This document shows, in pieces, positions 41,699 through 50,741 of a stretch of 64,000 nt of DNA (the stretch's first letter is position 1; every line of letters starts with the position of its first letter). Made by a program: the position numbers and the translations under genes. The notes beneath the pieces were generated by a model. That model had not been told where the DNA came from and ran no database searches. It saw only the letters and a list, made by a program, of their open reading frames with translations. Location of the stretch: the NCBI GenBank assembly GCA_958295845.1, contig OY282376.1:5035022-5099021 (forward strand). The letters are read 5' to 3'. Source of the stretch: Caldilineaceae bacterium. GTDB lineage: Bacteria > Chloroflexota > Anaerolineae > Caldilineales > Caldilineaceae.

Positions 41699-44362
41699 AT
41701 GGCAGCCAAGAAACGTACGAAGAAGAAAGCAGTCCCGCAGAAACAGTTTTTGGCCGGGTTGGGGGCGATCGCCCGCGTGGAGGTTATCGGCCTCAGTCTG
41801 GTGTTGATTTCGGTTTTTACGCTGCTGAGCCTGCTGACCGATTCGCGCGGCAGCGTCACAGGGCTGTGGATCGATCTCCTGCGTTTTGCCACGGGTGACG
41901 GCGTGGCCGGCGTACCGTTGCTGACCGGTTTCCTTGGCCTGTGGCTGGTCCTGCGCGCCATCGAAGGGTCGAAACGCGGGAGCTCTGCGTCACGAAACGG
42001 AGCCCGGTCGGGCAGTGAACTGCCGATTCTGCCGTGGCGGGTTCCGTCGGGCCTGCTCCTGATCTTTCTGGCTTACATTGCGGCCATCACGCTGTTTTTG
42101 CCGCCTATGACGCGGGCGGCACGCGTCCTCGACGGGGGAGCGGGCGGCGCGCTCGGGCTCTTCTTCGCGAATGCGCTGGGGGATGGGCTGCCCGGCTGGG
42201 GCGGGTGGATGGTAATTCTTGTGGTGGCGGTGTCCGGTTTGACGCTGCTCACCGGCCGCCGGTTGTGGGATGACGTCTGGGCAGGGGGCGGCGCGGTGGG
42301 CCAGGATGTGGGGGGAATTCTGCAAGAGCTGTGGCGGCAGGAGAGGCACAGAGAGCTCTTCAGAACCAGGAAGCTGGCCAAGAAGGAGCGAAACGGGACT
42401 CACGCTCCCGCTCCTCAGTCCACTCCGCTTTCGCCCTTAACGCGGACCAGCCGCCCTGCCGAAGGTGCGCCGTCGATGCAGGCGGAAGAGATTGCCGATA
42501 CTGATGGTCAGGTGGCGGCGATGGGGGCCGAGCGACATCATAAGGACAGAAACGGGAAAGTTGAGCCGGCGTGGGAGCTGCCGCAACTGAGCGATATGTT
42601 GGACTTCTGGGACCGGTCGATCGACAGCGACGATCTGATCCGCTACCGGGGCCGGCTGCTGGAGGAGACCCTGGCGCTGTTTGGCGTCCCCGCTGATTTT
42701 GAAGGTGTCAATGCCGGCCCCACCGTCACGCAGTATCTGATCCGGCCGGGTTATACCGAGCGCACGGTGCGCGGGGAGACGAAGCGCACCAAGGTGAAGG
42801 TCAGCAAGATCGCCAGCCTGAGCAACGATCTGGCCCTGGCGCTTGCGGCGCGCACGGTGCGGATCGAGGCGCCGATTCCAGGGACGAGCTACGTCGGTAT
42901 CGAGGTGCCGAATACGGAAAGCAACAATGTCGGCCTGAAGGAGTTGATGGAGGGCGAGGAGTTCGAAACGATACAGGCCGGGGGCCGTCTGCCGATCGCG
43001 CTGGGCGAGGATGTGCGGGGCAAGCCTGTGGTCACCGACCTGGCGCGGATGCCCCATCTACTGATCGCGGGCGCCACGGGGACGGGCAAGTCGGTCTGCA
43101 TCAATTCGATCGTCGGCTGTCTGCTTTTGACGCACACGCCGGAAACGCTGCGCTTGCTGATGATCGATCCGAAGATGGTCGAGTTGACGGTCTATAACGG
43201 GACGCCGCATCTTCTCAGCCCGGTGGTGACCGACGTGGACCGGGCCGCGGGCGTGCTGTTCTGGTGCATCAAAGAGATGGAGCGGCGTTATCAGCTGCTC
43301 AACAAGGCGGGTGTACGCGATCTGGAACGGTTCAACGCGTATCTGCGCAAACTGGGCGAGGAGATCCTGCCTTACGTGGTCGTTATCATTGACGAGATGG
43401 CCGATCTGATGATGGCTGCGCCGGAGGAGGTGGAGAAACATGTGATCCGCCTGGCGCAGATGGCGCGGGCGGTGGGCATTCATATGATCATTGCGACCCA
43501 GCGGCCCTCGGTTGATGTCATCACCGGCCTGATCAAGGCCAATTTCCCGGCCCGCATCGCTTTCGCGGTGACCAGCCAGATAGACAGCCGGGTGGTGCTG
43601 GATGTGCCGGGCGCGGAGAATCTGCTGGGACGGGGCGACATGCTGTTTATGGCGCCGGATGCAAGCAAGCTTGAGCGGATGCAGGGCGCGTTTTTGGATG
43701 ATGCGGAGACCAACCGCATCGTCCGCTACTGGCAGAATTTCCACAATCTGGAAACCTATATCCAAGAGCAGGAGAAGAATGGGCCGGGGCGGGACGAAAG
43801 CGAACAAATCCCACTTTTCACGCCTGACTCCCTCTCTTCGCCGATAGAAGAGCGAGAGGCGCCAGCGGAGGAGGGCTCCCCGCAGAGAAGCGAGGGGGAA
43901 TCTCTCCAACTCCTCGAGCAAGATGATGGGGAGAGCGGCCTACGTGATGAGACGCAGGACGGCGAGGGCAGGGACGGCCTTTTCGACGAGGCGGTCCAGG
44001 TTGTGAGGGAGGCCGGGCGCGGCTCGGTGACTATATTGCAGCGGAAACTGCGGGTCGGCTACAACCGCGCCAGCCGTCTGGTGGATCAGCTTGAGGCAGC
44101 CGGCATTCTGGGGCCTGACCGGGGCCGGAGCCAGGGGCGGGAGGTCTATCTCAAGTCCACGGGTGAAAGTGACCCGGAACGCGGCGAAGAGAAAGTACCC
44201 GCGCCGCTTGCTACTTCTCCACCCCTCGATCATGGTAATGGGGCCGCCGGCAGTGGGTCCGTTGACGGTAATACCATCGACAACGGGTCCGTGGACAGTG
44301 GGCAGGCCGAGTTGCCGCCGCCTACCGAGAAGGACGACGCCCCGCCCCGGATCTGGATGTAG
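41699..44362 (+). CDS. ftsK: DNA translocase FtsK/SpoIIIE
   Basis: An 887-residue septal DNA pump that moves chromosome ends into daughter cells. The N-terminus has about four membrane segments (within residues 20-190), then a charged linker, an FtsK alpha/beta motor with LIAGATGTGKSVCINSI (Walker A, about 455-471) and YVVVIIDEMADLMMAAPEEVE (Walker B), and IATQRPSVDVITGLIKANFP. The C-terminal gamma winged helix (VVREAGRGSVTILQRKLRVGYNRASR, about 765-790) reads polar DNA signals. ATG 41699 is preferred to the upstream GTG-type opening because it follows directly with a basic cytoplasmic tail. An acidic linker of about 60 residues precedes gamma. Confidence 0.96.
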   Translation: MAAKKRTKKKAVPQKQFLAGLGAIARVEVIGLSLVLISVFTLLSLLTDSRGSVTGLWIDLLRFATGDGVAGVPLLTGFLGLWLVLRAIEGSKRGSSASRNGARSGSELPILPWRVPSGLLLIFLAYIAAITLFLPPMTRAARVLDGGAGGALGLFFANALGDGLPGWGGWMVILVVAVSGLTLLTGRRLWDDVWAGGGAVGQDVGGILQELWRQERHRELFRTRKLAKKERNGTHAPAPQSTPLSPLTRTSRPAEGAPSMQAEEIADTDGQVAAMGAERHHKDRNGKVEPAWELPQLSDMLDFWDRSIDSDDLIRYRGRLLEETLALFGVPADFEGVNAGPTVTQYLIRPGYTERTVRGETKRTKVKVSKIASLSNDLALALAARTVRIEAPIPGTSYVGIEVPNTESNNVGLKELMEGEEFETIQAGGRLPIALGEDVRGKPVVTDLARMPHLLIAGATGTGKSVCINSIVGCLLLTHTPETLRLLMIDPKMVELTVYNGTPHLLSPVVTDVDRAAGVLFWCIKEMERRYQLLNKAGVRDLERFNAYLRKLGEEILPYVVVIIDEMADLMMAAPEEVEKHVIRLAQMARAVGIHMIIATQRPSVDVITGLIKANFPARIAFAVTSQIDSRVVLDVPGAENLLGRGDMLFMAPDASKLERMQGAFLDDAETNRIVRYWQNFHNLETYIQEQEKNGPGRDESEQIPLFTPDSLSSPIEEREAPAEEGSPQRSEGESLQLLEQDDGESGLRDETQDGEGRDGLFDEAVQVVREAGRGSVTILQRKLRVGYNRASRLVDQLEAAGILGPDRGRSQGREVYLKSTGESDPERGEEKVPAPLATSPPLDHGNGAAGSGSVDGNTIDNGSVDSGQAELPPPTEKDDAPPRIWM

Positions 44363-44395
44363 CGCAGCGTACAACCCACAACAGGAGAATATTCA

Positions 44396-45292
44396 ATGAG
44401 CCAGAGCGTAGCCCCCGCGCGCCCCACGTGGTTGTCTGACGAGATTTACCCCTTTGAAAGCAATTTCTTCACGACTCCATCCGGCCACGAGATGCACTAC
44501 ATCGACGAAGGCGCGGGGGAGCCGATCGTTTTCCTGCATGGCAATCCCACCTGGTCATTCGAATTTCGGCATCTGATCAGCGATCTGCGGTCGCAGTACC
44601 GATGTATCGCGCCCGACCATATCGGATTCGGGCTGTCGGCGCGCAGTCAGCGACCGGCCGACCACCGGCCTGAAGCCCATGCGGAGGCGGCGGCGGCTTT
44701 GCTCGACCATCTTGCGGTGCGGGACGCGACCCTGTACCTGGTGGATTGGGGCGGGCCGATTGGGTTGGATTTCGCGGCCAAGCACCCGGAGCGGGTCAAG
44801 CGGCTTGTGATCACGAACACGTGGTGCTGGCCGGTCAGGCGCGATCCGCACTATGTGATGTTCAGCTCTTTCATGTCGAGCTGGCTGGGCCAATACCTTA
44901 TCAAACGCCACAATTTCTTCGTGAACAGGGTGCTGCCGATGGCGGTCGCCTCAAAGGAGATTCTGACGCCGGAGGTGATGGCGCACTATCGCAATGCGCA
45001 GCCGACGCCGGAGGCGCGTTCCGCCTGTGCCGCGTTTCCGGGGCATATCATCGGCGCGACCGACTGGCTGGGGTCGATCTGGGATAACCGGGCCGCGTTT
45101 GCGGCGAAGCCGGTGCTGATATTCTGGGGGTTCAAGGACATCGCGTTTCGGGAGAAGGAGCTGAACCGGTGGAAGGAAGAGCTGGCGGATTATGAGGTGC
45201 ACGAGTTCAGGGATTGCGGGCATTTTCTGGCGGAGGAGGCTCCTGGGCGGATGCTGCCGGTGCTGCATGGGTTCATGGAGCGGACGCGGTAG
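44396..45292 (+). CDS. Haloalkane dehalogenase-like alpha/beta hydrolase
   Basis: A 298-residue alpha/beta hydrolase close to haloalkane dehalogenases, which replace halogen by hydroxyl through an Asp nucleophile. The oxyanion/halide motif HGNPTW (48-53, N50) and nucleophile D117 followed by the halide-binding W118 (LVDWGGPIGLDF) are both as in the family; His lies in DCGHFLAEEAPG near the C-terminus, and a cap domain covers about 130-220. ACAGGAGAAT precedes the ATG. It directly follows ftsK. Dehalogenase activity is likely by motif but substrate is unknown. Confidence 0.85.
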   Translation: MSQSVAPARPTWLSDEIYPFESNFFTTPSGHEMHYIDEGAGEPIVFLHGNPTWSFEFRHLISDLRSQYRCIAPDHIGFGLSARSQRPADHRPEAHAEAAAALLDHLAVRDATLYLVDWGGPIGLDFAAKHPERVKRLVITNTWCWPVRRDPHYVMFSSFMSSWLGQYLIKRHNFFVNRVLPMAVASKEILTPEVMAHYRNAQPTPEARSACAAFPGHIIGATDWLGSIWDNRAAFAAKPVLIFWGFKDIAFREKELNRWKEELADYEVHEFRDCGHFLAEEAPGRMLPVLHGFMERTR

Positions 45293-45335
45293 TTTTTCGA
45301 GTTTCTAGTTTTCAGTTCTTAGTTTTTAGTGGTCC
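45292..45335. repeat. Degenerate heptad repeat array
   Basis: Units GTTTCTA, GTTTTCA, GTTCTTA, GTTTTTA, GTGGTCC follow the hydrolase stop TAG, which itself leads into the array. Confidence 0.75.
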
Positions 45336-45698
45336 CACTTGTATGGATTGGTTCGGTTGGTTCTGCGTTCCATGTTATCCGTTTATCTACTATGCCGCGT
45401 GCGGTGTGCAGTTTGAGGGGGAAAGTGGATAATGGACGGAGGCGGCGCGGGGGACCAGGCGCTGTTCGCCGGCATCAGCCGTTCCGATTGACGACGACGG
45501 CGGGGTTAACGGAGGGGACGATGCGTGACCCTTCACCCCGCACAAGGGAGACCGCTTGAGGCCGACCGGCCCGAAGTCTAGGAGTGAGAGAGCATTGCGT
45601 TCGCCTCTCTCTGGGTCGCGAATTGACTTTAGCGGAGTATGTTTGGGAGTCAGTTCCGGCGTCTGAAATTCAAGGATTGATTGTCTCGATAGAATACG
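45336..45698. other. Intergenic region with a decayed interspersed repeat
   Basis: Bases 45537-45640 keep short blocks of the interspersed repeat seen at 7491 and 34392 (GCACAAGGGAG, GACCG, TTCGCCTC, TCGCGAAT) with the middle deleted. No gene is seen. Confidence 0.45.
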
Positions 45699-46400
45699 AT
45701 GGATCGCAAACGGAACGCAGCAATTTTTGTGGTGCTGGCTCTCGCGGCCGGCGTGGGGCTGGCTGTCCTCTCTTTTACGACTCGAATCCCGGATGCAGAC
45801 AGCTTGCCGGATGAGGTTGCGGCGGGGCTTGAAGAGTTGAAGACTGTGCAGGGGCGGTTGCAGCTGGGGAAAGATGACCAGCTGCTCGAGTACGAGCTGT
45901 GGGTGCAGCGGCCGCGGCATCTGCGGGCGGAGGCGGAGTTGGAAGGGTTGGACCGCAAAGCGGTCTATATCATGACGTTCAACGAAGAAGAGGCGTGGAC
46001 GTATGACCCTTTGCTGGACCTCGCCACGGTGACCGACCGGACGGAAGGCGCGCCGGCGGCGGGGTCGCGTTACGGCACATCGCTGCTGGAAACGATGCCG
46101 GATGATGTGCTGGCTGCGCTGCGGGCGGGTGCGCTGCAGATTGTTGGCGAGGAGGCGGTGGCCGGCCGCAATGCGCTGCGGGTGCAGGTGCAGTTGCCGC
46201 CTGGGCAGAGTCCATTGGACGAGGCGGGGGAGCAGATGACCGTTTGGCTGGACAGGAGCACCTACTATCCGCTGGCGATCGAAGGCAGTACGGGGTTTCG
46301 CATGCGGTTCGACTTCATCAAGTTCGATGAGGTGATCGATCCGCGTACGTTTGTCTTTTTCCCTCCACCGGGCGCGACCGTGCGCCGGATCGGTGAGTAA
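45699..46400 (+). CDS. LolA/DUF2092-like exported protein
   Basis: A 233-residue protein with an N-terminal membrane anchor or signal (IFVVLALAAGVGLAVLSF, residues 9-26) and a beta-rich domain of the lipoprotein-localisation (LolA/LppX) fold: VQGRLQLGKDDQLLEYELWVQRPRHLRAE, EEAWTYDPLLDLATV and MTVWLDRSTYYPLAIEGSTG. In Gram-positive-like and monoderm-type bacteria such proteins are outer-leaflet or sigma-regulator-type carriers; here the role is unknown. Its stop overlaps the GTG start of the following MFS gene (GTGAGTAA), so they are coupled. Confidence 0.7.
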   Translation: MDRKRNAAIFVVLALAAGVGLAVLSFTTRIPDADSLPDEVAAGLEELKTVQGRLQLGKDDQLLEYELWVQRPRHLRAEAELEGLDRKAVYIMTFNEEEAWTYDPLLDLATVTDRTEGAPAAGSRYGTSLLETMPDDVLAALRAGALQIVGEEAVAGRNALRVQVQLPPGQSPLDEAGEQMTVWLDRSTYYPLAIEGSTGFRMRFDFIKFDEVIDPRTFVFFPPPGATVRRIGE

Positions 46401-47691
46401 CGGGCCGCCGCGCGCGGAAGAGCGCGCAGAGATGCCGCGGGGCTTTGCTCGTTTTCGCAATATCCTGGCGGCCTGTATCGCCACCCGCTTGGCAGTCGAT
46501 ACAACTACACAACTTTTCTTCCCCTTCCTGCGGACGGTTGCGCTGGGGTTGGGGATGGATATCGTTGTCCTGGGCCGTCTTGTCAGTTTGCGCAGCCTGG
46601 CGGGGTTGAGCGCGCCGCTGTTCGGCAGCGCTGCGGACAATTTCGGCTATCGCCGCATCATGCGCTTGTCGCTGCTATTGATAGCGGCGGGCATGTTTCT
46701 GCTAGGCAGCGGCGCCGGGGTCTGGTCGGTCGTCGTTGGCATGATCGTGTCGGGGGCGGGGCTGACGGGCTTCCTGCCGACCTGCCAGGCGTATATCAGC
46801 GCGCGACTACCGTTTGCGCAGCGGGCGCGGGGCATTGGGATATTGGAGTACTCCTGGGCACTGGCAGGCATAATCGGTCTGCCGCTGATGGGCTTTCTCT
46901 TTGGCCGCTTCAGCTGGAGGCTCCCGTTCTTCGTGCTGGGCGGGGCGATGCTGGCGGGCTGGGTTTTGATTAGACTTTTGCCGGAAGCAACGGCCGGCGT
47001 CCCGGTGATGGACCCCGAAAGGGCGCGGCGTAGGGAAGCGGCCCGAAAGAGGCTCAGGAGCCGCTCTTTCACTCCTCTACTCTCTTCCCTCCCCCCTCTG
47101 CGCAAGCAGACCATCACCGGTCTTTTCGATCTCGGCCCAAACTGGCGCCCGGCCCTGGCCGTTATCAGCGCAAACGCGCTCTTCTATTTCAGCCAGGTAC
47201 ACATCCTGATTGCGCACGGCGCGTGGCTGGAGACGGAATACGGATTGGTCCCTGAAACTCTGGGCCTGGTGGCTTTTGCGCAGGGCGCGGCGGACCTGTG
47301 CGGCAGTGTGCTCGTCTCGTTGATTACGGACCGGGTCGGCAAGAAGCGAGCGGTGCAGGCCGGCATGCTGGGATCGCTGCTGGTCTACATGTCGCTGCCG
47401 GTTATCAATGTGGGGCTGGTGCCGGTGGTTGCGGCTCTGGTGGTGCTGCGGTTCGTGTTCGAGTACGGGATTGTCAGCGCTATCGCCCTGATCAGCGAAC
47501 AGGCGCCGGACCGGCGGGGAAAGCTTATCTCCCTCTCGGTGGCGCTTAATCTGCTGGGCTCCACGTTCAGCGGATTTTCGGGGCCGTGGATGTATACCCG
47601 TTTCGGCGTGTGGGGGCTGGGGCCGGTGGCGGCGGTGGGTACCCTTTTTGCGTTTGTCCTGTTGACGGTTTGGGGGCGCGAGTCGGGCTGA
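46393..47691 (+). CDS. MFS transporter, copy 1
   Basis: A 432-residue 12-helix major facilitator. The start GTG at 46393 overlaps the stop of the LolA-like gene. The first half opens with RNILAACIATRLAVDTTTQL and includes YISARLPFAQRARGIGILEY; the second half has VSLITDRVGKKRAVQ and ALISEQAPDRRGKLISL, the typical loop signatures. It is about 65 percent similar by eye to the transporter at 49224, and the two flank a glycosidase gene, suggesting sugar or glycoside transport. Substrate is not identifiable. Confidence 0.88.
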   Translation: MSNGPPRAEERAEMPRGFARFRNILAACIATRLAVDTTTQLFFPFLRTVALGLGMDIVVLGRLVSLRSLAGLSAPLFGSAADNFGYRRIMRLSLLLIAAGMFLLGSGAGVWSVVVGMIVSGAGLTGFLPTCQAYISARLPFAQRARGIGILEYSWALAGIIGLPLMGFLFGRFSWRLPFFVLGGAMLAGWVLIRLLPEATAGVPVMDPERARRREAARKRLRSRSFTPLLSSLPPLRKQTITGLFDLGPNWRPALAVISANALFYFSQVHILIAHGAWLETEYGLVPETLGLVAFAQGAADLCGSVLVSLITDRVGKKRAVQAGMLGSLLVYMSLPVINVGLVPVVAALVVLRFVFEYGIVSAIALISEQAPDRRGKLISLSVALNLLGSTFSGFSGPWMYTRFGVWGLGPVAAVGTLFAFVLLTVWGRESG

Positions 47692-47725
47692 CGGTTTGCA
47701 CTGAGATTGGGCACGGGGGCAGATC

Positions 47726-49153
47726 ATGACAGTTCTCTACCGACCTGACGACGGCGTTGCAGGTGACTTCATCCCCTTCTATTGGGAGGGCGACTACCAC
47801 CTCTTTTACATCAAAGAATATGGGGCTGAGACCGGCCACGGCCCGGGCAGGCCCTGGTTTCACCTGGTGACGCGCGACTTCGTCAACTTCGAGGACTGGG
47901 GCGAGGCGATCACGCATGGCGCCCCTGATGAGCAGGACGTCGACGTTGGGACGGGGTCGGTGATCGCGGGCGACGGCATTTTCTACATCTACTTTACGGG
48001 GATCAATCCATCCTTCGCCGGTACCGGCAAGGCAGCGCAGGTGGTGATGCGGGCCACCAGCACCGACCTGCGTACGTGGCACAAGGATCCGGACTTCAAG
48101 TTCTTTGCGCCTACAGAGCTTGGATATGAGCTGGACGACTGGCGCGACCCCTTCGTGTTCTGGAACGAGGCGGCCGGGGAATACTGGATGCTGATGACGG
48201 CGCGGCGGGATAGCGGGCCGGTTCGCAACCGGGGCTGCATCGGCCTGGCGGTCAGCTCCGACCTGGTGAACTGGGCGGGGCGGTCACCGCTGTGGGCGCC
48301 GGACGAGGTGTGGGCGCACCCGTGTCCGGATCTGTTCCATCAGGGCCAACGATGGTACCTAATTTACTCTGTCTCGAGGGAGTGGATAGCCACCCACTAC
48401 CGGATGGCGGACAGCTTGGCGGGGCCTTGGATGTCTGCAGCCGACGATATGTTTGATGGTCTTGTCTACGGCGCGGCCAAGACGGCAGGGGACGGGTCGC
48501 AGCGCTTTACCTTTGGCTGGCTGCCGACGCGGGCGGGCGAGTCGGACGATGGCGACTGGCTGTGGGGCGGCAATCTGGTCGTGCATGAGGTTGTGGCGCA
48601 GGCTGATGGGGCCCTGACCGTGCGCATTCCCGAGACAATCGCCCGCGCTTTCGTCAAGCCGGCGCCGCTTCTGGCCCAACCGGTGCTCGGCGACTGGGAG
48701 GTTGAGGGGGAGCGGGCGGGGACGTCTTCGGTGGGCCGGTATGCGTTGATGACGTTGGGGGAGATGCCGGACGAGTGTCTGATCGAGGCGACTGTGATGT
48801 TCGAGCCAGGGTTGACCAACTGCGGCCTGCTGCTGCGCGCCAGCGATGATCTGGAGTCCTTCTACCAGGTGCGGCTGGAGCCGGCGAGGAACAGGGTCGT
48901 GCTGGACCGCTGGTCGCCGCATTTCAGCGTAACAACAACGAACCCGCCCTTTATGCTGGAACGCAGGGTCGTGCTGGAGCCGGACAGACCGATTAAGGTG
49001 CAGTTGCTGGTCGACGGCACGGCGCTGGTGGTCTATGTCGACGGGCGGGTGGCGCTTTCGGGCCGGATTTATGACCGGCGCGGGGGCGCGCTGGGCCTCT
49101 TCGCGACCGAGGGCAAGGCCCGGTTTGACGGGATCAGGATGGCAACCAGATAA
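47726..49153 (+). CDS. GH32/GH43-clan glycosidase-like protein
   Basis: A 475-residue protein with a five-bladed beta-propeller followed by a beta-sandwich (from about 330), the GH32 layout. Seen motifs are FYWEGDYHLFYIKEYG, FVNFEDWGEAITHG, the transition-state DWRDPFVF (RDP) and ECPD-equivalent VWAHPCPDLF. In the last, the acid/base Glu of the usual W-E-C-P-D is replaced (HPCPD), and the N-terminal WMNDPNG nucleophile motif is not recognisable, so it may be a divergent enzyme or an inactive carbohydrate binder. No signal peptide is seen. It lies between two paralogous MFS transporters, which supports action on an imported sugar. Confidence 0.72.
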   Translation: MTVLYRPDDGVAGDFIPFYWEGDYHLFYIKEYGAETGHGPGRPWFHLVTRDFVNFEDWGEAITHGAPDEQDVDVGTGSVIAGDGIFYIYFTGINPSFAGTGKAAQVVMRATSTDLRTWHKDPDFKFFAPTELGYELDDWRDPFVFWNEAAGEYWMLMTARRDSGPVRNRGCIGLAVSSDLVNWAGRSPLWAPDEVWAHPCPDLFHQGQRWYLIYSVSREWIATHYRMADSLAGPWMSAADDMFDGLVYGAAKTAGDGSQRFTFGWLPTRAGESDDGDWLWGGNLVVHEVVAQADGALTVRIPETIARAFVKPAPLLAQPVLGDWEVEGERAGTSSVGRYALMTLGEMPDECLIEATVMFEPGLTNCGLLLRASDDLESFYQVRLEPARNRVVLDRWSPHFSVTTTNPPFMLERRVVLEPDRPIKVQLLVDGTALVVYVDGRVALSGRIYDRRGGALGLFATEGKARFDGIRMATR

Positions 49154-49223
49154 CTTTCTGTTGCGGGCGACTCGATGGCAACTGTCTTCTTCTTATTCAT
49201 AGGCGCGACCGTGCGCCGTTTTC

Positions 49224-50555
49224 ATGACTAGCCAGCAGCCGCGCGCAGACGAGCCGCGGGGATTTTCCGAGTTCCACCGTATCCTGGCGGCCTGTGTCGC
49301 CACCCGGATCGTCGTCGACACATCGATCCAACTCTTCTTCTCTTTCCTGCAGGTAATCGCTTTGGGGATGGGCCTGAATGTTGTCGTTCTGGGCAGGATG
49401 CTGAGCCTGCGCAGCGCGGTGGGGTTGAGCGCGCCGCTGTTCGGCAACACGGCGGACCGGTACGGCTACCTGCGCGTCATGCGCGTGGCCCTTGTACTGG
49501 CTGCGGCAGGCACCTTTCTGCTGGGCAGCGGGGGCGGGTTCTGGACGGTGGCGGCCGGGATGGTCCTGTCGGGTGTGGGGTTGACGGGCTTCATGCCGAA
49601 CGTCCTGGCGTATATCAGCGCGCAGCTGCCTTTTGCGCAGCGGGCGCGGGGCATCGGTATCCTGGAGTACTCGTGGGCCCTGGCCGGGATCTTTGGCCTT
49701 TCGCTGATGGGTCTCCTTTTCGATCATTTCAGCTGGCGGCTTCCTTTTTTCGTTCTGGGTGCGGCGATGCTCGGGTGTTGGGCACTGCTCGGCCAGTTGC
49801 CGAAGGCGCACAAAGGCGTAGAGGCCGCAGCGGGCGGGCTAGCTGTGACGACCGCGGCAGGCGGGGAAGGCGGGGTAGAGAAGGCTATCGGGAAGGAGAG
49901 GATACCGTCTTACACCGCTCGCCTCTCGACCATCGCGCCTGGCGCAGCGCGGCACATCGCGGACCTTTTCGATCTCGGTTGGAACTGGCGCTCGGCCTAC
50001 GCGGTCATCGGCGCGAACTGCCTCTTCCTATTCAGCCAGGGCCACGTGATGATTGCGCACGGCGTCTGGCTGCAGAGCGAATACGGCCTGACTGCGTCCG
50101 GCTTGGGGCTGGCGGCACTGGCCCAGGGTGCGGCGGACCTGGCCGGGGCGGTTCTGGTCTCGTTGATCACGGACCGGGTCGGCAAGAAGCGATCGTTTCA
50201 GGCGGGGATTCTCGGTTCGACGCTTTTCTTCGGCCTGCTCCCCGTTGTCAATATCGGGCTGTGGCCGGTCATGGTTATCCTGGTGCTGCTGCGTTTTGCG
50301 TACGAGTACGGGCTTGTGAGCGCCATCGCGTTGATCAGCGAACAGGCACCGGACCGGCGGGGCAAGTTGATGTCGCTGACGGTGGCGATCAACCTGGTGG
50401 GCATTACGTTCACCGGGTTTACGGGGCCGTGGATGTACACCAACTTCGGCGCGTGGGGGCTGGGGCCGGTGGCGGCCGGTTCTACGCTGGCGGCGTTTGT
50501 CCTGGTGACGGTGTGGGGACGGGAATCGGCGGGAACTGCGGAGGGCAGTGGATAG
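49224..50555 (+). CDS. MFS transporter, copy 2
   Basis: A 443-residue 12-helix carrier paralogous to the one at 46393; matching stretches include HRILAACVATRIVVDTSIQLFF, YISAQLPFAQRARGIGILEYSWALAGI and ALISEQAPDRRGKLMSL. The similarity begins a little before the start codons: GGCGCGACCGTGCGCCG occurs upstream of both, which marks the edge of the duplicated segment inside the 3' end of the LolA-like gene. The central loop differs. The stop TAG lies in a heptad array. Substrate is probably a saccharide, by context. Confidence 0.88.
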   Translation: MTSQQPRADEPRGFSEFHRILAACVATRIVVDTSIQLFFSFLQVIALGMGLNVVVLGRMLSLRSAVGLSAPLFGNTADRYGYLRVMRVALVLAAAGTFLLGSGGGFWTVAAGMVLSGVGLTGFMPNVLAYISAQLPFAQRARGIGILEYSWALAGIFGLSLMGLLFDHFSWRLPFFVLGAAMLGCWALLGQLPKAHKGVEAAAGGLAVTTAAGGEGGVEKAIGKERIPSYTARLSTIAPGAARHIADLFDLGWNWRSAYAVIGANCLFLFSQGHVMIAHGVWLQSEYGLTASGLGLAALAQGAADLAGAVLVSLITDRVGKKRSFQAGILGSTLFFGLLPVVNIGLWPVMVILVLLRFAYEYGLVSAIALISEQAPDRRGKLMSLTVAINLVGITFTGFTGPWMYTNFGAWGLGPVAAGSTLAAFVLVTVWGRESAGTAEGSG

Positions 50556-50582
50556 TGGGCGGTGGATAGTAGTCGGTGGCCA
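50548..50582. repeat. Degenerate heptad repeat overlapping a stop codon
   Basis: Units GTGGATA, GTGGGCG, GTGGATA, GTAGTCG, GTGGCCA; the TAG of the MFS gene is within the first junction. Confidence 0.65.
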
Positions 50583-50741
50583 GATTCGGCGCAGGGGTCG
50601 GCTGGAGACAACGATTTGCGCCGTTCAGGTACCCCATGCCATGATGATTTTGCTTTCTCCATCAGACAGTTTGGGTAGACCGGAGGCCGCCGCACGGGCG
50701 GCTGTGGTTGTCCCGCACACACGGTACTGAGGAATTTTGAC

